NCBI GenBank assembly: GCA_003439945.1 | Contig: QVRM01002061.1 | Span: 282,001 to 346,000, forward strand | Length of the DNA: 64,000 nucleotides | Direction: 5' to 3' | Origin: Dermanyssus gallinae | Taxonomy: Eukaryota > Arthropoda > Arachnida > Mesostigmata > Dermanyssidae | Shown here: positions 1 through 10,867 of the stretch, one piece after another | Numbering within the stretch: the stretch's first letter is position 1 | How the letters are laid out: each line of letters starts with the position of its first letter | The notes under the pieces: model-generated | What the model was told of the DNA's origin: nothing | Database searches by the model: none | Seen by the model: the letters and a program-made list of their open reading frames with translations, nothing else | Program-made: the position numbers and the translations under genes

Positions 1-271
1 CAGTAGGACTCTATAATGTTTAATCACAGTGCAAGCTCATACTTTACAAAACAGATGAGACCGAATAGATATAGTGCTTGAGTTCTTGAGCAACTGTGTT
101 CGACGAACCATACACATTAATCCCTTCAATTCAAGAAGAAGCGAACTAAAACTTAGTCAAAAAATAGAAACAGAAGTACTTTCTAGGAACTGGAGCGCAC
201 TTCCATACTACAGGTACATTCGCGCTTAAACAATCGTTCCCGGATAAGAAAATCCAATATATTCGTACGCG
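1..271. other. Unassigned left edge
   Basis: I see no recognisable gene or repeat in this stretch. It ends where a (TA)n run begins. Confidence 0.4.
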
Positions 272-298
272 TATATATATATATATATATATATATAT
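272..298. repeat. (TA)n microsatellite
   Basis: About 13 TA units. The retrotransposon remnant that follows starts within a few bases of its right end. Confidence 0.95.
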
Positions 299-300
299 TC

Positions 301-1816
301 CTCCGGCGGTTACACTGCCATCTTCAATCCCCCCTTAATGCCTGGTACCTGGATGAGGGCGTTCTAGGCGGAGACCTCCCGACAGTACTAGACGATATTC
401 GAAAAGTCGCTGACTTTGGTGTGATTAGTGGCCTGACTCTGAACCCGGGCAAATGTGAAGTCTATGTTACAGACCATAACGGAATTGAACCATTAGATTA
501 AACGGGCCTCTTTAGCCTACTCCCTGGCTGTCGTGTTGTTGACACGACGGACCTGGAGCTGCTAGGTGTGCCCTTGCTGCCGGATGGAATACCAAAAGCA
601 CTAGCCGGCCGAAAAGACAAACTGAACTTCGCCACAGGCAGACTTGGGGGCCCACTGCGGTCTGTTTCTCCTTAGGTCTTGCTTTTCAGCCACGAGGTTA
701 GAGGTTGCAATTTATCCTCATCGCCTGAACTTTTACAGCCTTTTATTGATCTTAGCTTAGACATTTTAGAGGAGATACTAAATCTTCAGCTTACCGCTGT
801 GGCAAGGGATCAGGTAATGCTTCCGATCTCTCTAGGCGGCTTAGGTATGCCGGACGCGGTCATGATGGCTGGACCCGCGATCGTGTCATCATTGACTCAG
901 GCTTCGGAGAGGGTTAGGGCTTTATTGGATAAGGATGGATGGGAAGCTTATAACGCTGAACTACAAAATTTGACCGACAGATTGTTGTCTTTATTTGACT
1001 CCCCTCTCGATGAAAGAACTAAACAGAGCAGTTGGACAGACCCTCTGCAAGAAAAGCGATTAGCAACCCTAATCGATAGAGCCCCCACCGTGGCTGACAA
1101 AGCCAGGCTTCGAGCCGTTAGTAGTCAAGGGGCTAGAACCTGGCTACATGCCCTACCCTGTCCACGAATAGGGACGCTTTTGGATGATGAGACCACGCGC
1201 ATCAGCACAGGATTGCGGCTTGGTGTCGACCTAGTTGTCCCTCACCGATGTCGTTGCGGTTACCTTGTAGACGCTTTGGCGCATCATGGCTTATCATGCG
1301 CCTTAAGTGCAGGCCGAAGAGCACGCCACTCGGCATTAAATGACACTTTCAGTCGAGTACTGAGGTCTGCTGGCTATCCATGCGTTTTAGAACCTCCGGG
1401 TCTATCCAGAGACGACAGAAAAAGGCCTGACGGTCTTACTATAACCCCCTTTGAGCGTGGTCGCATGCTTGTTTGGGACGCAACTGTAACCGACTCATTA
1501 GCCCCTTCGATGGTCGGTGCAGGTGCGGACCAGGCAGGCCATGCGTCTAGGTTAGCAGAGGCTAACAAATGTAGAAAAATACTCTGGCGTTGGTTATCCG
1601 CACCAATTTTGTCTGTTGGCTTTTGAAACAATGGGAGGACCAGGCCCGCTTACATTGAAATTGATTCAGCGCGTGGGTAGAAGCCTTAACCTCTCCACGG
1701 GAGACTCAAGAGCATCGCAATTTTTGCGTTAGAGACTGTCGCTTGACATCCAACGAGGAAACGCAGCATCTGTTCGGGGCACATTGTTGAGCTGGGCTAA
1801 TCCCGGGTTAGAGAAC
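301..1816 (+). pseudogene. 5'-truncated non-LTR retrotransposon, RT end plus restriction-like endonuclease
   Basis: This is the C-terminal part of a retrotransposon polyprotein read in one frame from about 313. It opens with a reverse-transcriptase palm segment (NAWYLDEG, then GLTLNPGKCE). Next come a GGLGMP-containing linker and a C-x-C...H...C knuckle (residues 191-207 counted from the TTG at 679). An RPDG...LVWDATV stretch follows (Asp251, Asp267) and resembles the PD-(D/E)xK nuclease of R2/NeSL-type elements. Stops at 499 and 673, a frameshift near 1621 and one further stop mark it as dead. After the frameshift the reading continues as FETMGGPG and then RLSLDIQRGNA, which recurs in a second copy at 33.2 kb. 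The clade assignment rests on motifs read by eye. The long uninterrupted stretch 679-1626 suggests a fairly recent copy. Confidence 0.85.
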
Positions 1817-2003
1817 CCGTAACCACACGTTAACGCAAAGACAATTGTTCACTCCAAAGTGCTAACATAAAAAGTCATTTAATAAAATTCTTCATATATA
1901 TATAAAAAAAATATGTATTATATATATATATATATAAATATATATATAATACATATTTTTTTATATTTATATATATATTTATTTATATATATATATATTT
2001 TTT
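1817..2003. repeat. Retrotransposon 3' UTR and AT-rich inverted repeat
   Basis: The 3' untranslated tail shares a CAATTGTT core with the copies at 33.4 and 56.8 kb and carries AATAAA. It runs into AT-only DNA. Positions 1904-1962 form an inverted repeat: an A-run plus TATGTATTA on the left is mirrored by TAATACATA plus a T-run on the right. Confidence 0.7.
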
Positions 2004-3058
2004 TTGGCTGCGTAAAGTTACTCCTTCGTACCGGCTGCATGTGTGTAGGATCGTGCGCAACAATACACGCAGCATGCTGAGATGTAGCGTTCATAGCTCG
2101 CTTCTACCACCACGGATGCCTTGCCTTTGCTGCTTTACGCCTACTCATCATATCGATACAGCCCGACGCTGCGGACCGGCGGCTGGCCAGGTGAGGGCAA
2201 TACAGACTCTCACTATTCGACAAAGTCCGACACCGCTTGATCACAAGACGATCTTCCTTTCGCTGAAGAAGCGAAGGTGTGCGGGTCGCCGGACACGGGT
2301 GTAGTAAACCGTCTAAACGCGCTTAGGCGAAGTTAGTGAAGTCAGTGACAAAAATGACTCAACGCCAAGAGTTCGTCAGTTAGGTAGTTGTGACGACGAC
2401 ACACAGACGATTATGCTGCGGCTCCGCGCGAAGCGAAACACCAAAGCGTCAAGTCAAGTTCAACAACCGAGCAGTATAGGTCAAAAACTCCACGATTCAC
2501 TGCTGAATATTCGATCCACACAACACAGCGGTAGCAGCAGTGGCAGCTTGTCGTACGACTAACGTAGAGTAGTTGGCTATGGTAAACTGCAATCCAACAG
2601 CCAATCATCCAACCATAAATCAATCTATCATACGAAGTCATCGTTATAAATGTCATCAGACGATTTGACTGATCGGAAAAGCCGAAACACCGGGGCGTCA
2701 TCTCAAAATACAATTGTAAAGCTTCGTGTTTCTCCTGTCGCCACACGGATGGTGGTCACCACCAAGTGAGACCCAGGTGTGACACAGCTATATATAAATA
2801 TATGTATATATATATATATATATAGGTTTTGTTCTATATGTTAAGTCGACGTCAACTTCAGCGCTACGAGTGGTTTTTCTTTGCATGGCTTGTTGTTACG
2901 CTTACACACAAGTGGCTGTATGTAGCACCTTCCTGATAGTACACAAGCAGGTAAACTAACAACACAATGGCTAAACCACTTTTAGGTCATTCTTTCTTAG
3001 TACCGACCAAGTACCCACCTGCATATTGACGTATGCAGATGTGTACTTGGTCATGCAT
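2004..3058. other. Unassigned stretch
   Basis: It holds weak open frames (for example 2041-2304 on + and 2411-2746 on -) without recognisable motifs, and a short TA run near 2800. I see no supported gene. Confidence 0.4.
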
Positions 3059-3104
3059 GCATATATATATATATATACGTATACATATATATATATATAT
3101 ATAC

Positions 3105-3168
<64 letters not shown>
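3059..3168. repeat. Long interrupted (TA)n array
   Basis: About 110 bp of TA, interrupted by ACGTATA and ACATATA variants near its left end. Tyr/Ile repeat frames on both strands across it are artefacts. Confidence 0.95.
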
Positions 3169-3171
<3 letters not shown>

Positions 3172-3225
3172 AATTACGTGCGCACGCGGGCGCGAAAAGA
3201 CGAAGCTCGTCATCGTCGTGATTGT

Positions 3226-3690
3226 TGTTTTTGAAGTTGTTGCTGTTGATGTCGTTGTTGTCGTTGATGATGGTGGTGGTGGTGGTGGTAGGCCTGCAGT
3301 TGGATTTATGCGTGCCTCAACGGGAAGTCGAATGCGTCTCGTGTAACCGGCTTCCCCCGTTGCCGGGACCGGCGTCCCCACCGTCAATTGTCGTTGCCGT
3401 CGTCCTCATCGTCATCATCTCGGCCGACCGTGACGAGCAAAAGCAGAGACGAGAAAAAAGAGAGCTACACTGCTGCTGATGCATGAAGCCACGACGACGA
3501 CGACAACAGCAACAACAATAAAAACACAAACAACAATAACAACAACAACAACGAAGACAGCAGCAGCAGCATCAAAAACAGCAGTAGACAACGTTGCAAC
3601 AACAATCACAACAACGGCAGCAGCAGCAGCAGCAGCAGCAGCAAAACAACAACAACAACAGCAATAACGTCGACAACAACGACGACAAAG
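3226..3690. repeat. Triplet-rich block, GTT-type turning into CAA/CAG-type
   Basis: Interrupted GTT, GTC and GGT triplets run to about 3290. A less repetitive middle follows, then CAA, CAG and ACG triplets from 3480. The repeat frames give only poly-Val, poly-Thr or poly-Gln. Confidence 0.85.
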
Positions 3691-4269
3691 ACGGCACTAG
3701 CCTGGCGGCACGAACATCCAACGAATCCGAATCGAACGTAAACAGAAGTATCTGCAGACGCATACGCACGCACGCACGCCGGCCGAACAGAGTGGGAAGA
3801 GCGGCGAACATCTCGGCCACCATGACCACCCGGCGAATAGTGGGAGGAAGGAGAACAGTGCTCACAGGTGGCTGTCTCTCCCACAGCACAGGTTTCCCTC
3901 TGCGCCCCTTCCCCCCCCCCCGCTCCCGCCGCCTGCCTCCACATGCAGGACGGGCAGTATGCGGGACGGGAAACGCCGAGGAAGGCGGAACAGGCCGAGT
4001 CGGCGGCGGCGGCAGCAGGAGAAGCCACATCATCGTCGTCGTCGTCGCCGTTGTCCATCTGTGTCTCAGCCAACCTATTCTGCTGCTGCCGGGAACAAAA
4101 TCGTTGTCCGCATTCAACCTTTTTCTCTATCGTTCGCTCTCTCTCTCTCTCTCTCTCGGTGTCTCCCTAGCTATGCAATATCTCTATTTCTCGGCCAGAT
4201 CTCCCAGAAAATGTCGTCATCTGTCCATCCAGCCGTGCAGCTGATGTCCACCCGAAGGGAAAAGCGGGA
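3691..4269. other. GC-rich unassigned stretch
   Basis: It contains homopolymer C near 3908-3920, GGC and CGT triplets, and a (CT)n run at about 4136-4160. Overlapping frames on both strands are rich in Arg, Ser and Ala. I cannot support a gene. Confidence 0.4.
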
Positions 4270-4480
4270 ACAGTGACAGGACGACGATCACAACAATAAT
4301 GACAACAACAATAACAATAACGACCACAAGAACAACAATAACAACAACAATAGCATTAACAGCAGTAACAACAATCGCAGCAACAAGAACAACATCATCA
4401 ACAACAACGACGACGACAAAAACAACACAGGCAGCAACAACAGTAACAGCAAGCCAGCCGCAACAAATAGCGTAACAGTA
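4270..4480. repeat. Interrupted (AAC)n block
   Basis: AAC, AAT and CAG triplets run over about 200 bp with no convincing coding frame. Confidence 0.85.
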
Positions 4481-4708
4481 GTAACAGAAGCATAGCTAAT
4501 GACAGACAGTGAAGCGGTCCATAATCACACAGAACAACCAACCAGAAGCTCGAAGCGCAAGCAGTTTCGCGCGAGCGATCGGTCAAAGAAAAGCAAAAAT
4601 AAAAATCTTGTCATGAACAAACGCAGCTGCGACGACAGCCGCAGCAGGAGTTAGACATAGACAATGCGAAGATAAACGGCAAACAATACTGACCTCATTG
4701 AAAAATAA

Positions 4709-4751
<43 letters not shown>

Positions 4752-5139
4752 CAAAAGTACAAACAATACAATCATCATAAACCAGTCGGTTATCGGAAAC
4801 AACAATAGCAGACGAGGCAAGCGACCACTCCACGAGTTGAGTATTAAAACGCCAGCAGGCAGAATCGATCCAACATGTAATCATTATGAGACTCATTATT
4901 GCTAGCATTCTTGGTTGCATGATTAGGCTATTATTATTACTGCTATCGTTGACTGCGTACAGGAGCGACAGTCGCCTACATAGAGCCGAAAGCCCTTACA
5001 TACGTAGCCAGCTGGCCAAGCAAACTTAGAGCACCGCTGTTGGAATACCGCTGGTAGCTCTCGGGGAGGCAACCGCCACCAGTACAGACACATCCACAGA
5101 ACAATGCACGTGCTGGTGGTGGTCAGCACGGTTACGCAG
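4481..5139. other. Unassigned stretch with a (TA)n run
   Basis: A pure TA run lies at 4714-4748. I recognise nothing else. Confidence 0.5.
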
Positions 5140-5480
5140 ACACATATGATTCTTTCCCCGCGTTATCTTTCCCTAGTCATTAAGGACAAACAAACTGACA
5201 ACGTCCAATCCAGCATAATCGCAAAGTTTTCGGGCTGACCTTCAGCCAAGATTTAACGTCTACGGGACTACTTTTCGCATTGCTTCATAGACGTACCCCC
5301 ATAAATACAAATGTGCAACGGTGGGACTCGAACCCGCGCACCTATGTGTCTCCTCCAGTTGCGAGGCGCAGACGCATGCCACCACGACGCCGGGCTCGAC
5401 AATCCAGCATCATCGAACTGATCGTAGCTAACCCTTTGCTCTCTATCTCTGTGACGATGAGTAGAATACGGGACGGCTTT
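5140..5480. repeat. Dispersed repeat copy 1, interrupted by a SINE
   Basis: The unit starting with TTATCTTTCCCT and including a CATTAAGGACAAACAAACTG stretch is clearly similar to 6048-6240. In this copy a SINE interrupts it after CAATCCAGCATAATCG, and the unit resumes after the duplicated target. Similarity after the SINE fades by about 5480. Confidence 0.7.
5222..5399 (-). mobile_element. tRNA-derived SINE, family 1, copy 1
   Basis: On the - strand a tRNA-like head begins GAGCCCGG and carries a canonical B box GGTTCGAGTCC (+ strand 5324-5334). A tail shared with copies at 15.9 and 23.1 kb follows. The flanks CAATCCAGCATAATCG (5206-5221) and CAATCCAGCATCATCG (5400-5415) form a 16-bp TSD with one mismatch. 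The element would be transcribed by RNA polymerase III and mobilised by a LINE partner. Confidence 0.88.
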
Positions 5481-6047
5481 TCAGTCGTTTCCTGTCGCGT
5501 ATTCACCTCGTTCAACCGTTCGCAAAGGGAAGGAAATGAGCGAGAACATGTTTTCCAAACGATAACGCCCCGAAGGATGCGAGAGAAAATCCGGAGTGCT
5601 CACCGAGCGAGGCTCTCCCATAGAGTATCAGAGTAATTGTCTAACCACTAAGACAACAAATAGCCATAGCTAGTAAGAAACATATACATCGTTAAAAAAA
5701 ACAAGCTGTTAAACGTCTGTTCGCATTAGGGGATATACACGTTTTATTATGACTCGACAGCCGACAGAAGTCAGATGGCAGTACTCTAACATGCTTATTG
5801 CGATAGTGGAGTAGAAGGGACTTTAAGCACAGTTTACGTCTCATTTTGGTGAAGCGCATTCGTGTATATATATAGAAAAAAAATCCAGTACTAATTGAGA
5901 ACATGTTGCGACTGTCAACGTTGCTAGCATGTATGGTATAATCAATAATGTAGCCAATTCATCCGTAATCAGTTGTAGCGATGGTGACTCGAGTCGTAAA
6001 CGTGGCGCGCAAATTAACTTCGTTTCTCCTCATCGCTTGCCCGCTGG
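5481..6047. other. Unassigned stretch
   Basis: No recognisable gene. Open frames on both strands are short and lack motifs. Confidence 0.4.
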
Positions 6048-6240
6048 CCCGCTCCTTTATGGTCGTTTTCCTTCCCCGTCTTATCTTTCCCTCATTAACG
6101 ACAAATAAACTGGCAACCATCAATCCAATCGAACGATCACGGCCAACCCTCTGTAGTTCGCACATACTATTGCTTCATTATCTATATTGGGTCCAAGGAT
6201 AATCGAACGAAGCAAAACGATACGAGACGGCTCCTCAAAC
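6048..6240. repeat. Dispersed repeat copy 2, without the SINE
   Basis: It aligns with 5140-5221 and then with 5400-5450, so it behaves as an empty-site paralogue of the SINE-bearing copy. Shared blocks include CTTATCTTTCCCT, a CATTAA-GACAAA-AAACTG stretch, and AATCCA followed by ATCGAACGATC. Confidence 0.65.
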
Positions 6241-6328
6241 GCGAAATACCATCCACAACTTCACGGGCTCACTCGGCGCCATGCGCTGCTGCGCCGCAGG
6301 CGGCACGTGACTCTAGCGTTACTGAATA

Positions 6329-6334
<6 letters not shown>

Positions 6335-6375
<41 letters not shown>
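6335..6375. repeat. (TA)n microsatellite
   Basis: About 40 bp of pure AT alternation. Confidence 0.95.
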
Positions 6376-6376
<1 letters not shown>

Positions 6377-6438
6377 TACGAAAGCATTTGCCTATTTGTC
6401 GGTTTAGAACGACAGGATAAGTAAATAAACAGAAAAAT

Positions 6439-7495
6439 ATGACGTATACCGTAGGCTCAGTCTTTGGAAATCATGGTGTAGAAAAAATCTGCGCTAAGAT
6501 GGCCAGAGAGTGTCATCAACTGTGGTCCTTTCATTGGCACGATTCGGGTTCGGAAAGGACCGTGGTACACACGACGCGATCCGTGTACTCCAAGCTGGAG
6601 CTGAGCGGGTGTTGGCAAAACCCGGAGGTCACTTATATCCAGTCTTCATAGACTGAGTAAAAGTCTTCGATAAAGCCTCCCGCCACCTACTGGTCGATTC
6701 AATTCGACAAGTTGGGAGTAAGTGTCTCTAATCTTAGAGTGCTCTCCAGCTTCTTAGCTGAGGGCTACTTTGAGGTAGATCTGTGTGGTGGCGAGCCTAT
6801 AAAGCTGAGGCAAAACGTGGGGACCCGAAAGGGAAACACGCTCAGCTTCTTTGCGTTTGCCCCACTTACCACGGAACTGGCCCGTCAGGTGCGGTAAGAG
6901 TTCAGAAAATCAGTTGTCATTATGTATGCGGATGACAATGTGCTTAAACACCGCGACCTCGACACCATCCGACGTATTGTGAGCGGTACTGAAGCCTACT
7001 TCAACGGTAAAGAACTTAAAGTACATTCACGGAGAACGAAAGCGATCTAGTTTCACCGAGGAGGTCAATTGGTTGCGGCAGTTGAAATTATACAAACCAA
7101 TGGCTGGAGCTTGTCAACTTCTCTCCATATTCCGATTCCACGGTCTACTATATGGACGGCGCTTCACAGCACATCGCGAACGACTGTCGGGCAACGAGTG
7201 CATCCGCGTACAAGGAGGCGAGAGCCTTTTCAGTAATTCTTAAGAGAATGGCAAGGTAATGTGACGGAAGCCATAAAAGAGGTTCGTCATGCAAACGTGC
7301 ACCTCACTAGGAACCTATGCAACAGAATGGTGTGTAATAGCCGTCATGCACGGCTACCACTATCTGGTATGTTCCACTCATGAATGTCACCAGGTGGAAT
7401 ACGAATACCCTGCGGGTTCTGTTTGCACCCGATACCGCGCAACGAACTGGCAGACGCATTTGCGGTCATTGCATTTTCTCGCCCAGTGTAATTAA
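6439..7495 (+). pseudogene. Non-LTR reverse transcriptase relic
   Basis: Around 6640 the sequence reads VFID, a stop, VKVFDKASR, which is the palm-A region. After a frameshift it continues in one frame from about 6690 with KLGVSVSN, SSFLAEGYFEV, GTRKGNTLSFF and the catalytic MYADDN. The same frame runs on to VTEAIKEVRHANVHL and RNELADAFAVIAF near 7450. Stops at 6895, about 7050 and about 7380 and at least one frameshift make it a pseudogene. The YADD box and the KAFDKA-like box indicate a LINE of the Jockey/R1/CR1 superfamily; I cannot choose among these clades. The 5' end before 6600 is unclear. Confidence 0.82.
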
Positions 7496-7720
7496 CGCAG
7501 GAAGCCTCGAGAAAAGAGATCGTTGCAAGGAGTATATATACAGGCCTAACTCGTGTGAGATAGAAATTGTACACGAGCTCGTGTCCTCGTGGACAAGCCT
7601 GTACATGGCCCTTCTGGCCATATCAGATTCACGCGCGAGATCTCTAATCGAAATCGAAGGATTCTCAGAAAGTCGTAGTTTGACTGTGTTGGTCAGTTCT
7701 TGAGTCCAAGTTGTGCGCAC
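7466..7720 (-). pseudogene. Tc1/mariner-type transposase N-terminal fragment
   Basis: On the - strand an 84-residue open frame reads as a DNA-binding helix-turn-helix region: KLRLSENPSISIRDLARES, then MARRAMYRLVHED, then ELGLYIYSLQRSL. This follows the 'RNP-SIRKLARE-...-R-ILKEDLGLK-YKLQ' pattern of TcMar transposase N-termini. No catalytic domain follows on the - strand, where sequence of the 6.4-7.5 kb retrotransposon begins, so this is a decapitated fragment. Confidence 0.6.
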
Positions 7721-8459
7721 TTAGTCGTGAATCTTACAGTTTACTGTGTAGGAACTTGGTTCTGTTTCCTCTGTAGCCCGCTGAACCGCCCGTAGACTGA
7801 CACTAAGGAAATTTGTAATCTTGGCGTAGGGCGTCGGATGCCGAGGGCATGAACCAAGAGCTGCTTCTCGCTCACATTATTGCAAATATGGCACAGCATC
7901 TCCTGCCACGGTTAACATGTATTCGTGATCGAGAGCGTTTGTCTGCTACCCATCAACCGGTTGTGTGGGTTGTTCCTGATACAACAAGAATTCATATCGA
8001 AAAGCACGCCAATTTTGACGAAACACCTTATATGTATAATGCTCTACCGGCCACAAAAAGATACGCTTGAAAAGACACACTAGCAATGACGATACAGTGC
8101 ACGCAGCAGCAGTAGCAGAACTATTGTAATCAATAGCAGAATTAAGTAGCAAGTTGTCCACAGGTCTTGTCGGTCAAACACGATGTTCTGTCTGGTTCGT
8201 CGTTTCATAGTCTTTCGTCGACCTTGCGCTGCCCGTATCGATGCGGTGCTTCTGGTGCCGTCGCGTGCATTTGTGTACGCATGTGGGTGTGAGGTGTGGG
8301 ATGTGTACACTGATAATGACTATATGTATATATATATATATATATATATCGAACAATATGGTTGACCACTATCAAAAACTGACTCGTTCATTATCAAAGA
8401 CTGACCCTTATAAGCGCCAGTCGACTCGAAATGCGACGGACGCCGAATGAATGACGAGT
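7721..8459. other. Unassigned stretch
   Basis: It may include more of the adjacent TcMar element at its left end. A TA run lies at about 8325-8349. I see no supported gene. Confidence 0.4.
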
Positions 8460-8890
8460 AGTGATACTGCTGCTTTGTGGTAATGTTCGTTGTTGTTGTT
8501 GTTGTTGTTGTTGTGGTCGTCATCCTTATAAGAGTCATAGTTATCTCTTATTCTCTGTCCCCTGTCTTTCACTCTCGGCCATGCTCCCTCATTCATCTCT
8601 TCTCTCGTCGTACAACAGTACTGTTCCCAGGATGACTTTGTTGTTGTTGTTGTTGCTGTTACTGTGGTTATTGTGGTTGGTTGTCGTTGATGTTTTTTGC
8701 TATAGTTTATTTAGTCGTTGTTGCTGTTGTTGCGGCTGCTGCCGTCGCTTGGTTTCGACTGCCTATGTATGCGAAAAATGCAAATAAATGACGAATCGGC
8801 CAAACCCAACAACAGCGGCAAGACCAACAACAACTGCAACAACAACAACAACAACAACAGCAGCAGCAGCAGCAGCAACAAAGACGACCG
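8460..8890. repeat. Triplet block switching from GTT to CAA/CAG
   Basis: GTT runs at 8487-8513 and 8640-8735 are followed by AAC/CAG triplets at 8820-8880. The repeat type on the + strand flips within the block. Confidence 0.85.
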
Positions 8891-9229
8891 CAACCGATCT
8901 TCCTGCCGTCACCACATCTAGGTCCGACCGACCAAACTATTATAGTTATCGGTCTTACCAAAGTTGCCGTCATAGACGGATGGTCAACTCTGACGGATAC
9001 CGCCAAAAGACTGTGGTGGTGTTTCTGTTTCTCGGTCAGTCAGTCAGCCTGGCTGTCTGCCTGTCTGACAGACCAACCGACCGATTGATCGACGGTTTTT
9101 GTCCGAGATAGAAGTTCCCGCCCGTCCGGACACCCAGCCACCTGTTCACACCCGTTCGCGTGAGCGCAGCTGTAGCAGCATCGGGAGACTGGTATTAGGA
9201 GAAGATGTGATATAATTCATAGTGGTCAT
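8891..9229. other. Unassigned stretch
   Basis: Moderately complex sequence with GACC and GTCTG short repeats around 9030-9090. No gene is supported. Confidence 0.4.
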
Positions 9230-9723
9230 AGTTATTGTTGTGGCTATTTTTATTACTATGATTACTACTATTGTTGTTGTTGTTGTTGTTGTTGCTGCTG
9301 TTGCTGCTGCGGTTGTTTTTGTCGTGGTCGTCGTCATTGTCAAGTGAGTTAGTTAGTTCGCCAGCTAAATGATTTAGCCAACTCAGTAGTAATATCGGTC
9401 GGTCGTTCTACTAAGGGGGTTTCCGCTACTGCTGCTGCTGCTGCCATTACCACTGCTACTACTACTACTACTACTCCTACTTCAATGACAGCGATTAATG
9501 CTTGCCAGACGTACAGACCGACCTACCGAGCGACAGCTCGACAGACAGACATACAGACAGATCGGTCGATAGATTTAGGGATGAATGCTACCAACAACAG
9601 GCTACATCAGCAGTAGCACTCGTAGTAGAGGTGTTAGCAGTAACCTGCAAACAATATCAGACAGGAACAACAACGACGGTCGTCGCAGCCTAACCGACTG
9701 TGGCTGGGACCACAGCAACAACC

Positions 9724-9756
<33 letters not shown>

Positions 9757-10049
9757 ACAGCGACGCCAACAATAGCAACAACAACGGCAGCAACAACAAC
9801 AACAACAACAACAACAACAACGGCAGCAACAACAACAACGGCAACAACAACGGCAGCATCAACAACAACACCTCCACCGACAAGAGCAACAACAAATACG
9901 GCCACAAAGATGACGATAAGGCTATTGTTGTTGCTGACGTTACTACAGCTGCTACTGCTATTGCTGCTGTTGCTGGTGTTGATGCTGCCACCGCTATTGT
10001 AGTTTTGCTGTCAGTGTCATAGGATTGCTGGGCTGGGCAGAATGATACT

Positions 10050-10117
<68 letters not shown>

Positions 10118-10135
10118 CGCCGCCGCCGACGATGA
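9230..10135. repeat. Nearly continuous interrupted triplet array
   Basis: GTT and CTG at 9230-9340 and CTG/CTA at 9425-9480 are followed by CAG/CAA at about 9700-9895. The array then turns to GTT and CTG from 9925 to 10120. CAG/CAA immediately followed by GTT/CTG gives a large inverted arrangement. Long frames here are poly-Thr, poly-Asn or poly-Leu. Confidence 0.85.
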
Positions 10136-10394
10136 TGATAACAATAACGACGAAGACGACGATGTCAACGAGAACGCGTTGGTGATGCCGGCACTGGCCT
10201 ACAACTCGCTACGGCGGCCTGACGCGACGCGGCCTGACGCCCGCCGTTCATGGTGGTGAGCAGCCAGACTAACGCCACGACGTTCGTTGCTGCTGCTGCT
10301 GCTGCTGCTTCTCCTGCCGTCAGTGATGACAATGATGATGATGCGGTTGGTTTCATCCCTGTTAGATATAGAACATAGAAAACGCCGCTGTCCG

Positions 10395-10428
<34 letters not shown>

Positions 10429-10736
10429 GCCGCTTATGGTCGGCGCTACTGCCGCTGCTGCTGCTGCAGCTGGCCGTGTCGTTTCTGCTGTTGCCGTAGA
10501 CAACGCGTTTGGCGCGGCTGTCGCCGCTCGAACCAGTGAAGGAAAACGCAGGGGGGAGACGGAGGAGTGAGAGAGGGAGAGAGGGTGGGAGGGAGGAAGA
10601 GAGGGGCCGGACGGGGGACTATGAGGAGGAGGAGGAGGAGGAATAAGAAAGAAGCGAGGTGGATAAAGAGAACGAATGGTAGAGGGCCAAGTTGTGTTTG
10701 TACGTGACGGCGACCTACGCTTATATGTGTATATAT

Positions 10737-10782
<46 letters not shown>

Positions 10783-10867
10783 ACGTTTGCGGGTGGCTTT
10801 GGGGGGGGTGCCGGCATCGCTTCCTTTCTTCGTTCGTATCTTCGTTGAGCAGTCTTGGTGGTGCTGT
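10136..10867. other. Mixed repeats
   Basis: It holds CTG and GTT triplets (10280-10480), a purine-rich GAGG tract (10545-10660), TA at 10746-10778 and a G-run near 10801-10807. No supported gene. Confidence 0.6.

Noticed and set aside
3059..3168. Tyr/Ile repeat open frames over TA arrays (here and at all other TA arrays)
   Set aside because: Any (TA)n run is open in every frame and translates as Tyr-Ile; there is no coding evidence.
9585..10168. Frames up to 188 residues of poly-Leu, poly-Asn, poly-Thr, poly-Val
   Set aside because: They are translations of triplet repeats, open on both strands at once.
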